Source: Geodermatophilus tzadiensis
Lineage (GTDB): Bacteria; Actinomycetota; Actinomycetes; Mycobacteriales; Geodermatophilaceae
NCBI RefSeq assembly: GCF_003002915.1
Contig: NZ_PVTG01000011.1
Coordinates: 62,001-126,000, forward strand
Direction: 5' to 3'
DNA length: 64,000 nucleotides
Shown here: positions 8,615 through 17,954 of the stretch, in pieces
Position numbering within the stretch: the stretch's first letter is position 1
How the letters are laid out: each line of letters starts with the position of its first letter
Program-made: the position numbers and the translations under genes
The notes under the pieces: generated by a model
The model's input: only the letters and a program-made list of their open reading frames with translations
Told to the model about the DNA's origin: nothing
Databases searched by the model: none

Positions 8615-9520
8615 GCTCACGTACCTGCGGGCGGTGGAGCGGCGCTGGACGGCGTCGAGCGCGGCGAAGCGGGCCTCGGCGTGCGCGGGCAGCACCCGCC
8701 GCTCGCGCAGCACCCACGGCGCCCCGCGCACCGCCGCCCAGAGCCCCTGCGCCGTGACCCGGTCGCGGGGCAGCGTCTGCAGCAGGTGCAGCGTGCGGCG
8801 CAGGGCCGGGCGCAGCGGGCGGCGCAGCCACGTCGTCCAGAGGGTGTTGCGGATGCCGTCGCGGCGCCGGCGGTGCGAGTCGCGGACCCTCGACGCCTGG
8901 TGGTGCACCGTCAGCGACGGCAGGTAGCACAGCTCCCAGCCCGCGGCGGCGAGGTCGCCGGCCATGAGCTCCTCCTCGCCGCCCAGCCACAGCCGCTCGG
9001 AGAAGCCGCCGACCTCGGTGAACGCCTCCCGCCGCAGCACCGAGGCGCCGGCGAGGAACGACCCCAGCGCCGGTCCCGGCAGCCACGAGGCGCCGCGGAC
9101 GGGGGAGTCGCGCAGCTCCGGCACGATCGGGTCCTCCCGCGACCCGGGCTCGACGACGATCCGGGCGGTCACCACGGCCAGCCGCGGGTGGGCGTCGAGC
9201 ACGTCGGCGGCGTGCCGCAGCGAGCCGGGGTCCCACCACGTGTCGTCGTCGCAGAAGGCCACGTACGGCGTGGACACCCGCGCGACGCCGACGTTGCGGC
9301 CGACCGCCCCCAGGTTCTCCGGGCTGGCCACCAGCTCGACCTCGGGGAACCGCTCGCGGACGGCCGCCGCCGTCCCGTCGGTGGAGCCGTTGTCGACCGC
9401 CACCACGTGCGGCCGCTCGGGCAGCGCCACCAGCCGCGACAGCGCCAGCAGCACCTCCTCGCGGCGCTGGTGGGTGATGACGACGACGGCGACCCGCGGG
9501 TCGGCGCAGGAGCGCGTCAT
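8612..9520 (-). CDS. Family 2 glycosyltransferase
   Basis: This 302-residue GT2 enzyme has a GT-A fold. It opens with VAVVVITHQRREE, has AVDNGSTDGT in the nucleotide-sugar pocket, FCDDDTWW as the DXD-like metal site, and GGEEELMAGDLAAAGW as the acceptor/catalytic region. It shows no membrane helices, so it should work in the cytoplasm or at the membrane face. The ATG overlaps the preceding GT2 stop by four bases. It is the last gene of a five-gene operon and a close relative of the gene before it, suggesting tandem duplication. Donor and acceptor are unknown. Confidence 0.9.
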   Translation of the reverse strand: MTRSCADPRVAVVVITHQRREEVLLALSRLVALPERPHVVAVDNGSTDGTAAAVRERFPEVELVASPENLGAVGRNVGVARVSTPYVAFCDDDTWWDPGSLRHAADVLDAHPRLAVVTARIVVEPGSREDPIVPELRDSPVRGASWLPGPALGSFLAGASVLRREAFTEVGGFSERLWLGGEEELMAGDLAAAGWELCYLPSLTVHHQASRVRDSHRRRRDGIRNTLWTTWLRRPLRPALRRTLHLLQTLPRDRVTAQGLWAAVRGAPWVLRERRVLPAHAEARFAALDAVQRRSTARRYVS

Positions 9521-10377
9521 CCGGCCAGCAGGCGCCGGTCGGCCAGCACCAGGCCCGGCAGTCGGCGGCGGCGGCGCACCGCGGCCGGCAGGTCCGGCAC
9601 CGCCCGCCACAGCCCGCGCCGCTCGGGCGCACCCGCGCGCAGGGCGGCCGCCACGGTGCCGGCGAGGTCGCGCAGCGGCAGCCGCATCACCGCGGTGAGC
9701 ACCTTCGACCGCCACACCGCCGTCCGCCGGGCCGCGGGGTCGTGGCGGCGGGTCGAGGGGTGGTGGTGCACGGTCACCGAGTCGACGTAGGCGATGTCCC
9801 AGCCGGCGGCGGCCAGGTCGAGGGAGAGCCGCTCCTCCTCGCCGGGGAAGCGCACCACCGGGTCGAACCCGCCGACGGCCAGGAACGCCTCCGTGCGCAC
9901 CATCGCCGCGCAGCCGATGAAGCCGAGCAGCCGCGGTCCGGGCAGGTGGGCCGGCGTCCCCAGTGGACTGGTCGCCAGCTCCGCGCACAGCGGGTCCAGC
10001 CGCTCCTCGGGGCCCACCAGCACGCGCGCGTTGAGCACCGCCAGCCGGGGGTGGGCGCGCATGACCGCCGCGGCGCGGGCCAGGTTCCCCGGTGCCCACC
10101 ACGAGTCGTCGTCGGCGAAGGCCACGAACTCGGTCCCCGCGACCCCGACGCCGATCGTGCGGGCGCGGGCGCCGGCGTTGCCGGCCAGCGGCACCACGGT
10201 CACCTCGGGCAGCGCGGCGCGGACGGCGTCGACCGTGCCGTCGGCCGACCCGTTGTCGACCAAGACGACCGGCGCCTCGTGCCGGGGGAGGGTGGCCAGC
10301 AGGTCCTCCCGGCGGTCGCGGCTCATCACGACGACGGTCACGCCGTCGGTGGTCGGGAGTGCGGGCGTGCGGGTCAC
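9517..10377 (-). CDS. Family 2 glycosyltransferase
   Basis: This 286-residue GT2 enzyme has the same layout as its downstream neighbour: VTVVVMSRDRRED, LVDNGSADGT, FADDDSWW as the DXD-like site and FPGEEERLSLDLAAAGW. Similarity along the whole length, including TVHHHPS near the C-terminus, indicates that the two arose by duplication and may add successive sugars. The GTG at 10377 overlaps the stop of the alpha/alpha-barrel gene by four bases (GTGA). Confidence 0.9.
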   Translation of the reverse strand: MTRTPALPTTDGVTVVVMSRDRREDLLATLPRHEAPVVLVDNGSADGTVDAVRAALPEVTVVPLAGNAGARARTIGVGVAGTEFVAFADDDSWWAPGNLARAAAVMRAHPRLAVLNARVLVGPEERLDPLCAELATSPLGTPAHLPGPRLLGFIGCAAMVRTEAFLAVGGFDPVVRFPGEEERLSLDLAAAGWDIAYVDSVTVHHHPSTRRHDPAARRTAVWRSKVLTAVMRLPLRDLAGTVAAALRAGAPERRGLWRAVPDLPAAVRRRRRLPGLVLADRRLLAG

Positions 10378-11399
10378 GGCTGACCCCTGCCCGGCAGCGG
10401 CGCGGCCGAACCCGGGGTGTCGACCGTGCCGGGGGCCGGCAGGGCGGAGGGGTCGGCGAACAGCACCGACGCCGGGGTGGCCCGCGCCAGGGCGTCCACG
10501 GCCAGCACCACCGCGGCCGCCGTCCAGGTGGGGCGCTCGACCGGCCACCGGGCGTCGTCGGCGTAGACCAGGCCGGTCCAGTACGAGCCGTCGTCGTGGC
10601 GCAGGTGCTGCATCGCCGCCACCTGCTCGCGGGCGGCGTCGGGCTGCCCGGCGACGACGAGGGCCAGCGCCAGCTCGCAGGTCTCCGCGCCGGTCACCCA
10701 CGGGCGGTCGGCGACGCAGCGCGCCCCCAGGCCGGGGACGACGAAGCGGTCCCAGTCGGCGGCCAGCCGGGCGCGGGCCGCCTCGCCGGTGACCGCGCCG
10801 GCCAGCACCGGGTAGTACCAGTCCATCGAGTACCGCGACCGGTCGGCGAAGGCGCCGGGGTCGGTGCGCAGCGTCGTCCCGAGGTCGGTGACGGCCAGTT
10901 CCCAGTCCGGCTGCGGCTCGCCGGCCAGCCCGGCCAGGGCGACGCCGCAGCGCAGCGCCTGGAAGAGGCTGGCGTTTCCGGTCAGCAGCGCGGTGTCGTC
11001 GGGGGTGCCGTCCGGGCGCAGCGCCCAGCTGACCGCGCCCGACGACAGCTGCATGCGCACCACCAGGTCCAGGCCGCGGCGCACGGCCGGCCACAGCTCG
11101 CGCACCAGCCGCTCGTCGCGGCCGGCCAGCCAGGAGTGCCAGACGCCGACGGCGAGGTAGCCGGCGTGGTTGCTCTCGACGGCGGGCGAGGTCTCGGCGC
11201 CGTCGCGGTACTCGGCGGCCCAGGAGCCGTCGGGCCGCTGCCGCGCGGCCAGCCACCGGTAGGCGGCCGCCGCCCGCTCGTGCTCGCCGCCGACGTCGAG
11301 GGCCATGGCCGCCTCGACCGAGTCCCACGGGTCCAGCTGCGCGCCGCGGGACCAGGGCAGGGCGCCGTCACGGTGCTGCTCCGCGGCGATCGCGGCCAC
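10374..11399 (-). CDS. Alpha/alpha-barrel protein (squalene-cyclase/prenyltransferase-like)
   Basis: This 341-residue soluble protein is built of helical repeats with QRPDGSWAAEYRDG, HDDGSYWTGLVY and DPWDSVEAAMAL. The QxxDGSW-type repeats resemble the QW motifs of terpene cyclases and prenyltransferase beta subunits, and the general pattern also fits six-hairpin glycosidases. The acidic DXDD motif of squalene-hopene cyclase is not evident, so a cyclase reaction is not supported. It sits between a methyltransferase and two glycosyltransferases; a role in trimming or handling a glycan or lipid carrier is inference. The GTG at 11399 is the furthest upstream start in frame. Confidence 0.7.
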   Translation of the reverse strand: MAAIAAEQHRDGALPWSRGAQLDPWDSVEAAMALDVGGEHERAAAAYRWLAARQRPDGSWAAEYRDGAETSPAVESNHAGYLAVGVWHSWLAGRDERLVRELWPAVRRGLDLVVRMQLSSGAVSWALRPDGTPDDTALLTGNASLFQALRCGVALAGLAGEPQPDWELAVTDLGTTLRTDPGAFADRSRYSMDWYYPVLAGAVTGEAARARLAADWDRFVVPGLGARCVADRPWVTGAETCELALALVVAGQPDAAREQVAAMQHLRHDDGSYWTGLVYADDARWPVERPTWTAAAVVLAVDALARATPASVLFADPSALPAPGTVDTPGSAAPLPGRGQP

Positions 11400-11448
11400 G
11401 GTGCGCCCGACCGCCCCGCCGTCGAGGACCCCGGGGAGCTCGGGCAGC

Positions 11449-12213
11449 TCAGCGCGCGGCAGCGGTCCGCTCCCGCTCCGGGTGGGCGACCTCGGCCGGC
11501 GGGAGGGCGGGCCTGGTCGCGTAGACGACGAGGCTCTTGCCGATGAGCGGGTCGAGCACCCGCTCGGCGAGGCGGGTGAGCCACGGCCGCCGGGTCAGGT
11601 CCCAGACCAGCAGCCGGTGGTAGGCCCGGACGACGGCGGGGTCGCGGTCGACGCCGACGGCGCACTTGAGCCACCAGTAGGGCGCGTGCAGGGCGTGCGC
11701 GTGGTGCTGCCTCCCGGGCACCAGGCCGGCCACCGACAGCCGGGCGCGCAGCGCGTCCCCCCGGTAGATGCGCACGTGGCCGCCCTCGTTGGCGTGGTAG
11801 GCGTCCGACAGCGCCCAGCAGACCCGCTCGGGGCCGAAGCGCGGCACGGTCACCGCGACGGTGCCGCCGGGCTTGAGGACCCGGGCGATCTCGGCCATGG
11901 CGCGGGCGTCGTCCGGGACGTGCTCGAGCACCTCGGAGGCGATCACCCGGTCGACGCTGGCGTCGGGGACGGGCAGGTGCCGCAGGTCGCCGCGCACCAC
12001 CTCGTAGCGGGCGCCGGCCGGGGCCTCGCCGGCCGCCGCGATGGCGCCCAGCCACGCCCTCGTCGTCGCCACCTCGGACTCGCCCCAGTCGACGGCGACC
12101 ACGTGCGCCCCGCGGCGGTAGGCCTCGAACGCGTGCCGGCCCTCGCCGCAGCCCAGGTCGAGGACGGTCATCCCGGGCCGCAGGTCGAGCAGGTCGTAGT
12201 CGACGGTCAGCAC
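11449..12213 (-). CDS. Class I SAM-dependent methyltransferase
   Basis: This 254-residue methyltransferase of the Methyltransf_11 type has motif I VLDLGCGEGRHAFEA, the acidic loop VVAVDWGESE, motif II around VDRVIASEVLEHVPDD, and motif III LKPGGTVAVTVPR. The C-terminal part (HAPYWWLKCAVG) is lineage-specific and may bind the acceptor. It probably methylates the glycan or lipid product of its operon. The GTG at 12213 overlaps the GT4 stop by seven bases. Confidence 0.9.
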   Translation of the reverse strand: MLTVDYDLLDLRPGMTVLDLGCGEGRHAFEAYRRGAHVVAVDWGESEVATTRAWLGAIAAAGEAPAGARYEVVRGDLRHLPVPDASVDRVIASEVLEHVPDDARAMAEIARVLKPGGTVAVTVPRFGPERVCWALSDAYHANEGGHVRIYRGDALRARLSVAGLVPGRQHHAHALHAPYWWLKCAVGVDRDPAVVRAYHRLLVWDLTRRPWLTRLAERVLDPLIGKSLVVYATRPALPPAEVAHPERERTAAAR

Positions 12214-13457
12214 GGGCGTCCCTTCGCCTCGAGCACGCGGCCGTACCAGTCCGCGGTGCGCTCGGCGGTCGAGCGCCAGGTGTAGGAGGCCAGCACGCGG
12301 CGGCGCCCCGCGCGGCCCAGCTGCTCCTGCAGCGAGGGGTTCTCCAGCACCAGCCGCAGCGCCGCGGTCAGCTCGTCGACGTCCCCGGCGCGCACCCGCA
12401 GCCCCGCGTGCGTGCCCACCACCTCGGGCAGCGCCCCGGCGTCGGTGGTGACCAGCGGCGTGCCGCAGGCCATGGCCTCGACGGCGGGCAGCGAGAACCC
12501 CTCGTACAGCGACGGGATGGCGGCCACGGTCGCCGACTGCAGCAGCCGCACGAGGTCGGCCTCGGGCAGCGGCCCGGTGAACCGGACGGCGTCGCGCAGG
12601 CCGAGGCGGTCCAGCGCCGCCTCCGCCGGGCCGCCCGGGCGGGCGGTGCCGACGACGGTCAGCCGCACCGGCCGCTCGGTGCGCAGCTTGGCCACCGCCT
12701 CGAGCAGGTGCACCAGCCCCTTGAGTGCGACGTCCGCGCTGGTGGTGACGACGACCGAGTCGCTCTCGCGCGCCCGGCCGGCCGGCGGGGTGAAGACCTC
12801 CGGGTCGATGCCGACCGGGACGACCTCGACGCCGGCGGCGGGCACCCGCAGGTGTGTCCCGATGTCGCGCCGCGAGCTCTCCGACACGGTGGTCACCGCG
12901 TCGAGCCGGGGGGCGACGCGGGCCTGCATCGCGGTGAACCCGTACCAGCGGGTCAGCGTGAGGCGGCGGCGCAGGGTGGGCGCGGCGGCCAGCTCCAGCT
13001 GCCGGTCGATGGCGACCGGGTGGTGCACGGTGGCCACCGTCGGGACGCCGGCGCGGACCAGGCGCAGCAGCCCGTAGCCGAGGCTCTGGTTGTCGTGCAC
13101 GACGTCGAACTCGTGCGCGCGGGGGAGCAGGGCCCGGGCCGCGCGGAGGCTGAAGGTCAGCGGCTCGGGGAAGCCGGCGGTGCACATCGCCGCCCACTCC
13201 AGGACGTCGATCCCGTCGCGGAACTCCGACGGCCGCGGCGTGCGGAACGGGTCGGGCTCGCGGTAGAGGTCGAGGCTGGGCAGCCGGGTCAGCGGGACAC
13301 CGTCGTCGAGCTCGGGGTAGGGCTGGCCGCTGAACACCTCGACGTCGTGGCCGAGCGCCGCGAGCTCCCGCGACAGCGCCCGGACGTAGACGCCCTGGCC
13401 ACCGCTGTGCGGCTTGCTCCGGTACGACAGCAGGGCGATGCGCAGCCGTCGTCCCAT
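12207..13457 (-). CDS. Family 4 glycosyltransferase
   Basis: This 416-residue GT4 enzyme has two Rossmann domains (GT-B). The N-terminal domain has IALLSYRSKPHSGGQGVYV, the glycine-rich donor loop, and FDVVHDNQSLGYGL. The C-terminal domain has ADVALKGLVHLLEAV and the EX7E motif EGFSLPAVEAMACG, which places the retaining nucleotide-sugar site. It is the first gene of the leftward operon; the ATG at 13457 lies 74 bases from the divergent Dabb start at 13531, so promoters of both must share that gap. Confidence 0.92.
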   Translation of the reverse strand: MGRRLRIALLSYRSKPHSGGQGVYVRALSRELAALGHDVEVFSGQPYPELDDGVPLTRLPSLDLYREPDPFRTPRPSEFRDGIDVLEWAAMCTAGFPEPLTFSLRAARALLPRAHEFDVVHDNQSLGYGLLRLVRAGVPTVATVHHPVAIDRQLELAAAPTLRRRLTLTRWYGFTAMQARVAPRLDAVTTVSESSRRDIGTHLRVPAAGVEVVPVGIDPEVFTPPAGRARESDSVVVTTSADVALKGLVHLLEAVAKLRTERPVRLTVVGTARPGGPAEAALDRLGLRDAVRFTGPLPEADLVRLLQSATVAAIPSLYEGFSLPAVEAMACGTPLVTTDAGALPEVVGTHAGLRVRAGDVDELTAALRLVLENPSLQEQLGRAGRRRVLASYTWRSTAERTADWYGRVLEAKGRPC

Positions 13458-13530
13458 GCGCCGGACTCTAACGACCCCGGACCGTCCGCCCGCTCGCCCG
13501 TGTCCCGCGGCGCCTGCCAGGGTGGGGGGC

Positions 13531-13824
13531 GTGATCCGACACGTCGTCCACTTCACCTGGTCCGACACCGCCGACGAGGCCCGCCGGGCCGAGACGGTGG
13601 CCGCGCTGCGCCGCCTGCCCGAGCAGGTGCCCGGCTCGCTGGCCTTCACCGTGGCCTCCGACGCCGGGCTGGTCGAGGGCAACGCGCACACCATCCTGGT
13701 CGCCGACTTCCCCGACGCGGAGACCTTCCGCGCCTACGCGACCGACCCGACGCACCAGGCCGTCATCGCCGAGCACGTCCGCCCGATCCTGGCCGCCCGC
13801 AGCGCCGTCCAGTACGAGCCGTGA
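13531..13824 (+). CDS. Dabb (stress-responsive A/B barrel) protein
   Basis: This 97-residue single-domain protein has a dimeric alpha/beta-barrel fold (Pfam Dabb). It opens with IRHVVHFTWSD and has the typical histidine-bearing helix DPTHQAVIAEHVRPIL. The function of most members is unknown. The GTG at 13531 lacks a ribosome-binding site but stands seven bases after CAGGGT, fitting a leaderless start. Its stop overlaps the GTG of the next gene. Confidence 0.88.
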   Translation: MIRHVVHFTWSDTADEARRAETVAALRRLPEQVPGSLAFTVASDAGLVEGNAHTILVADFPDAETFRAYATDPTHQAVIAEHVRPILAARSAVQYEP

Positions 13825-14561
13825 GCCCCCGCCGGACGGCCCGGCTCGCGGCTCCGGCGCTGCTGGCCGCCGCGCTGGTCACCGGCTGCGGTGGCGGCGA
13901 CGACGACGGGGAGGCGGCGGCGGAGCCGTCGTCCGCCTCTCCGTCCTCGTCCTCGTCGGTGGCCGGGGGCTCCGAGCTCGCCCCCGGGCTGCTGCCGGCC
14001 GACGCGTTCGGCCCGGACGCCCAGGTGGTGCCGGTGACCGAGGAGCAGCTCGCCCAGGGCGCGGCGCTGGCCGGCGGATCGGCCGCCGACCTGCAGGTGG
14101 ACCCGCCGGAGTGCGCTCCGCTGGTGCAGCAGAGCCAGCCGTCCTTCGACGAGTACGAGGACGTCGCCGCGCAGGTCGCCGTGCTCGGGACGACGACCAC
14201 CGTGCAGGCGCTGGTCTCCGGCGGTCCGGCGGAGGAGGCGCTCGCGGGCCTGGGCCGACCGCCGGCGGGGTGCGAGTCGGTGCAGGTCACCTCGGCCGAG
14301 GTCGGCACCGTGGACATCGCCTACGGCCCGCTCGACGTCCCCGACCTGGGCGACGGCTCCGGCGGCGTCGCGTTCACCACCACCGCGCCGGGGCCCGGCG
14401 GGCAGCCGCTCGTCGTCCCGGCGCTGGTCGGCGTGGTGCAGGACGGCGAGCGCGCCCTCGTCCTGGTGAGCACCGACACCCAGGGCGGCACCCTCGACCC
14501 CGCCGCCTTCACCGCGCTGCTGCAGCGGGCCCACGAGACGCAGGCGTCGGTCCTCGACTAG
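13821..14561 (+). CDS. Putative secreted lipoprotein
   Basis: This 246-residue protein has a lipoprotein signal peptide (RRTARLAAPALLAAALVTGC) whose lipobox LVTGC places the lipidated Cys near residue 20, followed by a Gly/Asp/Ser-rich linker. The mature part (LAPGLLPADAFGPDAQVV and following) resembles the extracellular sensor-type domains seen in mycobacterial lipoproteins, with one pair of cysteines (PPECAPL, GCESVQV) that could form a disulfide. No enzyme motif is seen. The GTG overlaps the Dabb stop by four bases. Confidence 0.78.
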   Translation: MSPRRTARLAAPALLAAALVTGCGGGDDDGEAAAEPSSASPSSSSSVAGGSELAPGLLPADAFGPDAQVVPVTEEQLAQGAALAGGSAADLQVDPPECAPLVQQSQPSFDEYEDVAAQVAVLGTTTTVQALVSGGPAEEALAGLGRPPAGCESVQVTSAEVGTVDIAYGPLDVPDLGDGSGGVAFTTTAPGPGGQPLVVPALVGVVQDGERALVLVSTDTQGGTLDPAAFTALLQRAHETQASVLD

Positions 14562-14668
14562 CGGGCTGCACCGACGTCCCCCGGGTCGGCCGTCCACAGC
14601 CGGCGGCGGGTCCACAGACCCGGATCGACCGGCCCCGGCGGCGCCCGGCCGGCCCCAGGGTCGGCCGG

Positions 14669-15763
14669 GTGGACGAACCCCCGATCCCCGTCATCCGGCT
14701 CGGCGACACCGGCGAGGTCGCCGCCGCCCTGCCCCACCTGCTCGGCTTCCGGCCCACCGAGTCGGTGGTGCTCATCGGCCTGCGCAGCCCCGGCGGCAGC
14801 CGGGTCGGCCTGACCGTGCGCGCCGACCTGCCCCGGCCCGCCGACGCCGCCGTCCTGGCCCGCACGCTCACCGCCAAGCTCGCCACCGACGACCCGGCCG
14901 CGGTGCTGCTGGCGGTCGTGTCCGAGGCGCCCGACCGCCCCTCGACCCCGCTGCTGCACGGCCCGGCCGGCCCCGGCCCGGACGCCGACCTGCCGCACCG
15001 CGACCTCGTGCACGAGCTGGTGCTCGCTCTCGACGCGGTCGACGTGCCCGTCCGCGAGGCGCTGCTCGTGCGCGGCGGCCGCTGGTGGGACTACGACTGC
15101 CCGTACCCGTGCTGCGAGCCCGGGGCCGGCACCCCGCTGCCCGGCGGCGCCAGCCCGCTGGCCGCCGCGGCGGTGGCCGGCGGCGCGGTGCTCGCCGCCG
15201 ACCGCGACGCGCTGGCCGCCCGCATCGCCCCGCCTCCGGGTGACGTCGGGGCCGCGGCGATGGCCGACGTGTGCCTGCGGGCCGGGCGCGAGCACGCCGC
15301 CCGGCTGCGCACGGCCGGGCGGTCCGTCCTCGCCGGCGAGTGCGAGACCGAGGTCGCCGACGCCGTGGCCGCCTGCCGCCCGGGACCGGACACCGCCGGC
15401 ACGCGGCTGCCCGACGCCCGGGTGGCGCGTGTGCTGTGGGCGCTCACCCTGACCGAGGTGCGCGACCGCGCGCTGGCCACCGCGCTCGGCGAGGACGCCG
15501 CGGCCGCCGAGGTGCTGTGGACCGAGTGCACCCGCCGCGCGCCCGTCCCGCTCGACGGCGCCCCGGCCACCCTGCTGGCGATCAGCGCGTGGCTGCGCGG
15601 CGACGGCGCCATGGCCAACGTCGCCCTCGACCGCGCGCTGGCCGCCGACCCCGGCGCCGTGCTGCCACGGCTGCTCGCCGACGGGCTGGCCGCCTGCCTC
15701 CCCCCGGCCGAGCTGCGTGCGCTGATCAGCGACTCGCTGGCCTCCGGCCAGGACGCCCGGTGA
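14669..15763 (+). CDS. DUF4192 domain protein
   Basis: This 364-residue protein of the actinobacterial DUF4192 family has the characteristic N-terminus ALPHLLGFRPTESVVLIGL, the central WWDYDCPYPCCEP with clustered cysteines, and a C-terminal helical-repeat part (LLAISAWLRGDGAMANVALD) resembling a TPR. Its function is unknown. The GTG at 14669 stands seven bases after CAGGGT, again a likely leaderless start. The gene is convergent with the S9 peptidase, with only five bases between stops. Confidence 0.88.
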   Translation: MDEPPIPVIRLGDTGEVAAALPHLLGFRPTESVVLIGLRSPGGSRVGLTVRADLPRPADAAVLARTLTAKLATDDPAAVLLAVVSEAPDRPSTPLLHGPAGPGPDADLPHRDLVHELVLALDAVDVPVREALLVRGGRWWDYDCPYPCCEPGAGTPLPGGASPLAAAAVAGGAVLAADRDALAARIAPPPGDVGAAAMADVCLRAGREHAARLRTAGRSVLAGECETEVADAVAACRPGPDTAGTRLPDARVARVLWALTLTEVRDRALATALGEDAAAAEVLWTECTRRAPVPLDGAPATLLAISAWLRGDGAMANVALDRALAADPGAVLPRLLADGLAACLPPAELRALISDSLASGQDAR

Positions 15764-15768
15764 GCCGG

Positions 15769-17856
15769 CTACACCAGGTCGGGCCGCTGCCACTCCTGCC
15801 CCAGGACGTGCTCGGCCAGGAAGGCGAGCACCGTCTCGTACCAGACCGCCGCGTTGCCCGGCGTGAGCACCCAGTGGTTCTCGTCGGGGAAGTACAGGAA
15901 CCTCGAGGGGACGCCGCGCTTCTGCAGGTCGTACCAGAGCCGCAGCCCCTCGCCGATCGGCACGCGGTAGTCCTTGTCGCCGTGGATGACCAGCACCGGC
16001 GTCCGGATGGCGTCGGCGAACCGGTGCGGGGAGTTCTGCTCGTAGCGCTTGGGCTCGACGAGCGGGTCGCCCCACTCCTTCTCCCAGTAGTAGCCGGCGT
16101 CGGTGGTGCCGACGAAGGAGTCGAGGTCCCAGAGGCTGGCGTGGGTGACGATCGCCCGGAACCGGCCGGTCTGGGTGGCCACCCAGTTGGCCATGTACCC
16201 GCCGAAGGAGCCGCCCATCGCCGCGGTCCGCTCTGCGTCGAGGTCGGGCCGCTCGAGCGCGGCGTCGACGGCGGCCATGAGGTCGGTGTACGGGGCGCCG
16301 CCCCACTCGCCCCAGCCGCGGCGCACGAAGTCCTGCCCGAAGCCCTGCGACAGGGCCGGGTTGGGCAGCAGGACGGCGTAGCCGCGGGCGGCCAGCACCC
16401 ACGGGCACCAGCGCCACGACCACGAGTTCCAGCTCATCAGCGGGCCGCCGTGGATCCACAGCACCAGCGGCGCGGGGGCCTCCGCGCTCGCGCCCTCGGG
16501 CAGCACCAGCCACGACTGCACGCGGGTCCCGTCGGCGGCGGTGGCCTGCACCTCGGTCAGCGTGCCCGGCAGGCGGGGAAGGGTGCCGGGGTTGGGCAGT
16601 GGGTCGGGGTGCTGGTCGGTGGCCCGCGGGTCCAGCCGCACCGGGGCGGGCGGCTCGTCGTACGCGGAGCGCAGCGCGTACAGCGCGCTGCCGTCGCGGG
16701 CCACCTGCAGGTCGCTGTGGGCGCCGTCCGTGGTCAGCCGCACGGGCTCGCCCCCGGCGAGCTCCACCCGGAAGAGGGCGTGCCGGCCGTCGTCGTCGGC
16801 CAGGAAGTAGACGGCGTCGCCCTCGGCGCTGAACTGCGGCGCGCTCGGCCAGCGGTCGAAGCCGGGCGTGAGGTCGCGGGCCTCTCCGGTGGCGACGTCG
16901 ACCACCAGCAGCGTGTAGTCCGGCGGCTCGGCGTAGGTGGTCAGCGACTCCCGGACGCACACCACCGCGGCACCGTCGGGGGAAAAGCGGGCGGAGTGGA
17001 CGTCGGCCAGCGGGTCGTCGACGAGCACCCGGCCGTCCCCGGAGCCGGTCTCGACGAGCACCAGCCGGTCGCGGCGCCCGGCCGGGCCGTCTGGGACGGA
17101 GTCCACCCGCAGCACCAGCCGGCCGTCGGGGGAGAGGGTGACCGACTCCCCGGCGCCGGTGGGCGGGCCGGCGTCGGGCGTGAGGTCGCGCAGCTCCACC
17201 GGCTCGGGCGGCTGCCCGGCGGGGCCCTCGGCGGGCAGCGCGCCGGCCCAGAGGACGTGCGGGACGGCCGGGCCGAGGTCGCTGTCCCAGTACCGCACCG
17301 GGTAGGCCTCGTGCAGGATCGCCGACACCCCGGCGTCCTTGCGGGCGGTGCGGCGCTGCTCGTCCTCGGCGGCGTCGGCGGCGCCCGGCATCGCCGAGGC
17401 CACGACGACGACCTCGCCGGTGTCGGCGGCCACCGCGAAGCCGCCCACGCCGCCGGGCCGGGTGACCACCGGGCGGGCCTCCCCGCCGCCGGGCGGCAGC
17501 GCCCACAGCGCCGACTCGGGGTCGGCGCCGCCGGTGGCCGCCGGGTCGGGCCGGGCGGAGAGGAACAGCAGGCTGCCGTCGGCGGCGAACACCGGGGCGG
17601 ACTCGCCGGGCGCGCTGCGGGTCAGCCGCCGCGCCGGGCGCTGCCCCTCCGGGTCGACCTCCCACAGCGCCGGCAGCCACTTCTTCCGCTCGGCGTCGAG
17701 GGTCTGCACCGCGACGGCGAGCCGGCGGCCGTCGGGGGAGAGCGCCAGCCCGGCGACGCGCGGCACGGCGACGAAGTCGGCCAGCCGGGTGAAGGGGTGT
17801 CCCGGGTCGTCGGCGGCGGTGGTCGGTGGGCCGGTCGGGGCGTCGGGCTGGCTCAC
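15769..17856 (-). CDS. S9-family prolyl oligopeptidase-like peptidase
   Basis: This 695-residue protein has an N-terminal beta-propeller with WD40-like repeats (LALSPDGRRLAVAV, VTLSPDGRLVLRV, ARFSPDGAAVVCV) and a C-terminal alpha/beta-hydrolase domain. The triad is visible as GGSFGGYMAN (Ser), HGDKDYRVP (Asp) and DENHWV (His). Enzymes of this kind cleave short peptides, often acylaminoacyl- or dipeptidyl-peptides. No signal peptide is seen, so it is probably cytoplasmic. The GTG at 17856 has a GAGGAGA site upstream. Confidence 0.92.
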   Translation of the reverse strand: MSQPDAPTGPPTTAADDPGHPFTRLADFVAVPRVAGLALSPDGRRLAVAVQTLDAERKKWLPALWEVDPEGQRPARRLTRSAPGESAPVFAADGSLLFLSARPDPAATGGADPESALWALPPGGGEARPVVTRPGGVGGFAVAADTGEVVVVASAMPGAADAAEDEQRRTARKDAGVSAILHEAYPVRYWDSDLGPAVPHVLWAGALPAEGPAGQPPEPVELRDLTPDAGPPTGAGESVTLSPDGRLVLRVDSVPDGPAGRRDRLVLVETGSGDGRVLVDDPLADVHSARFSPDGAAVVCVRESLTTYAEPPDYTLLVVDVATGEARDLTPGFDRWPSAPQFSAEGDAVYFLADDDGRHALFRVELAGGEPVRLTTDGAHSDLQVARDGSALYALRSAYDEPPAPVRLDPRATDQHPDPLPNPGTLPRLPGTLTEVQATAADGTRVQSWLVLPEGASAEAPAPLVLWIHGGPLMSWNSWSWRWCPWVLAARGYAVLLPNPALSQGFGQDFVRRGWGEWGGAPYTDLMAAVDAALERPDLDAERTAAMGGSFGGYMANWVATQTGRFRAIVTHASLWDLDSFVGTTDAGYYWEKEWGDPLVEPKRYEQNSPHRFADAIRTPVLVIHGDKDYRVPIGEGLRLWYDLQKRGVPSRFLYFPDENHWVLTPGNAAVWYETVLAFLAEHVLGQEWQRPDLV

Positions 17857-17954
17857 CGGGTCTCCTCGCGGGTCGGGTGGCGCTCGGTCGGTGCCGCCCA
17901 CCGTAGACACCGCGGCGCCCGGGACCCGCCGGAGCGGATCCCGGGCGCCGGGAG

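Noticed and set aside
14558..17680. A 1040-residue minus-strand ORF across DUF4192 and the S9 peptidase
   Set aside because: It is low-complexity (RR, GG, AG runs) and in other frames both real genes have full domains with known motifs.
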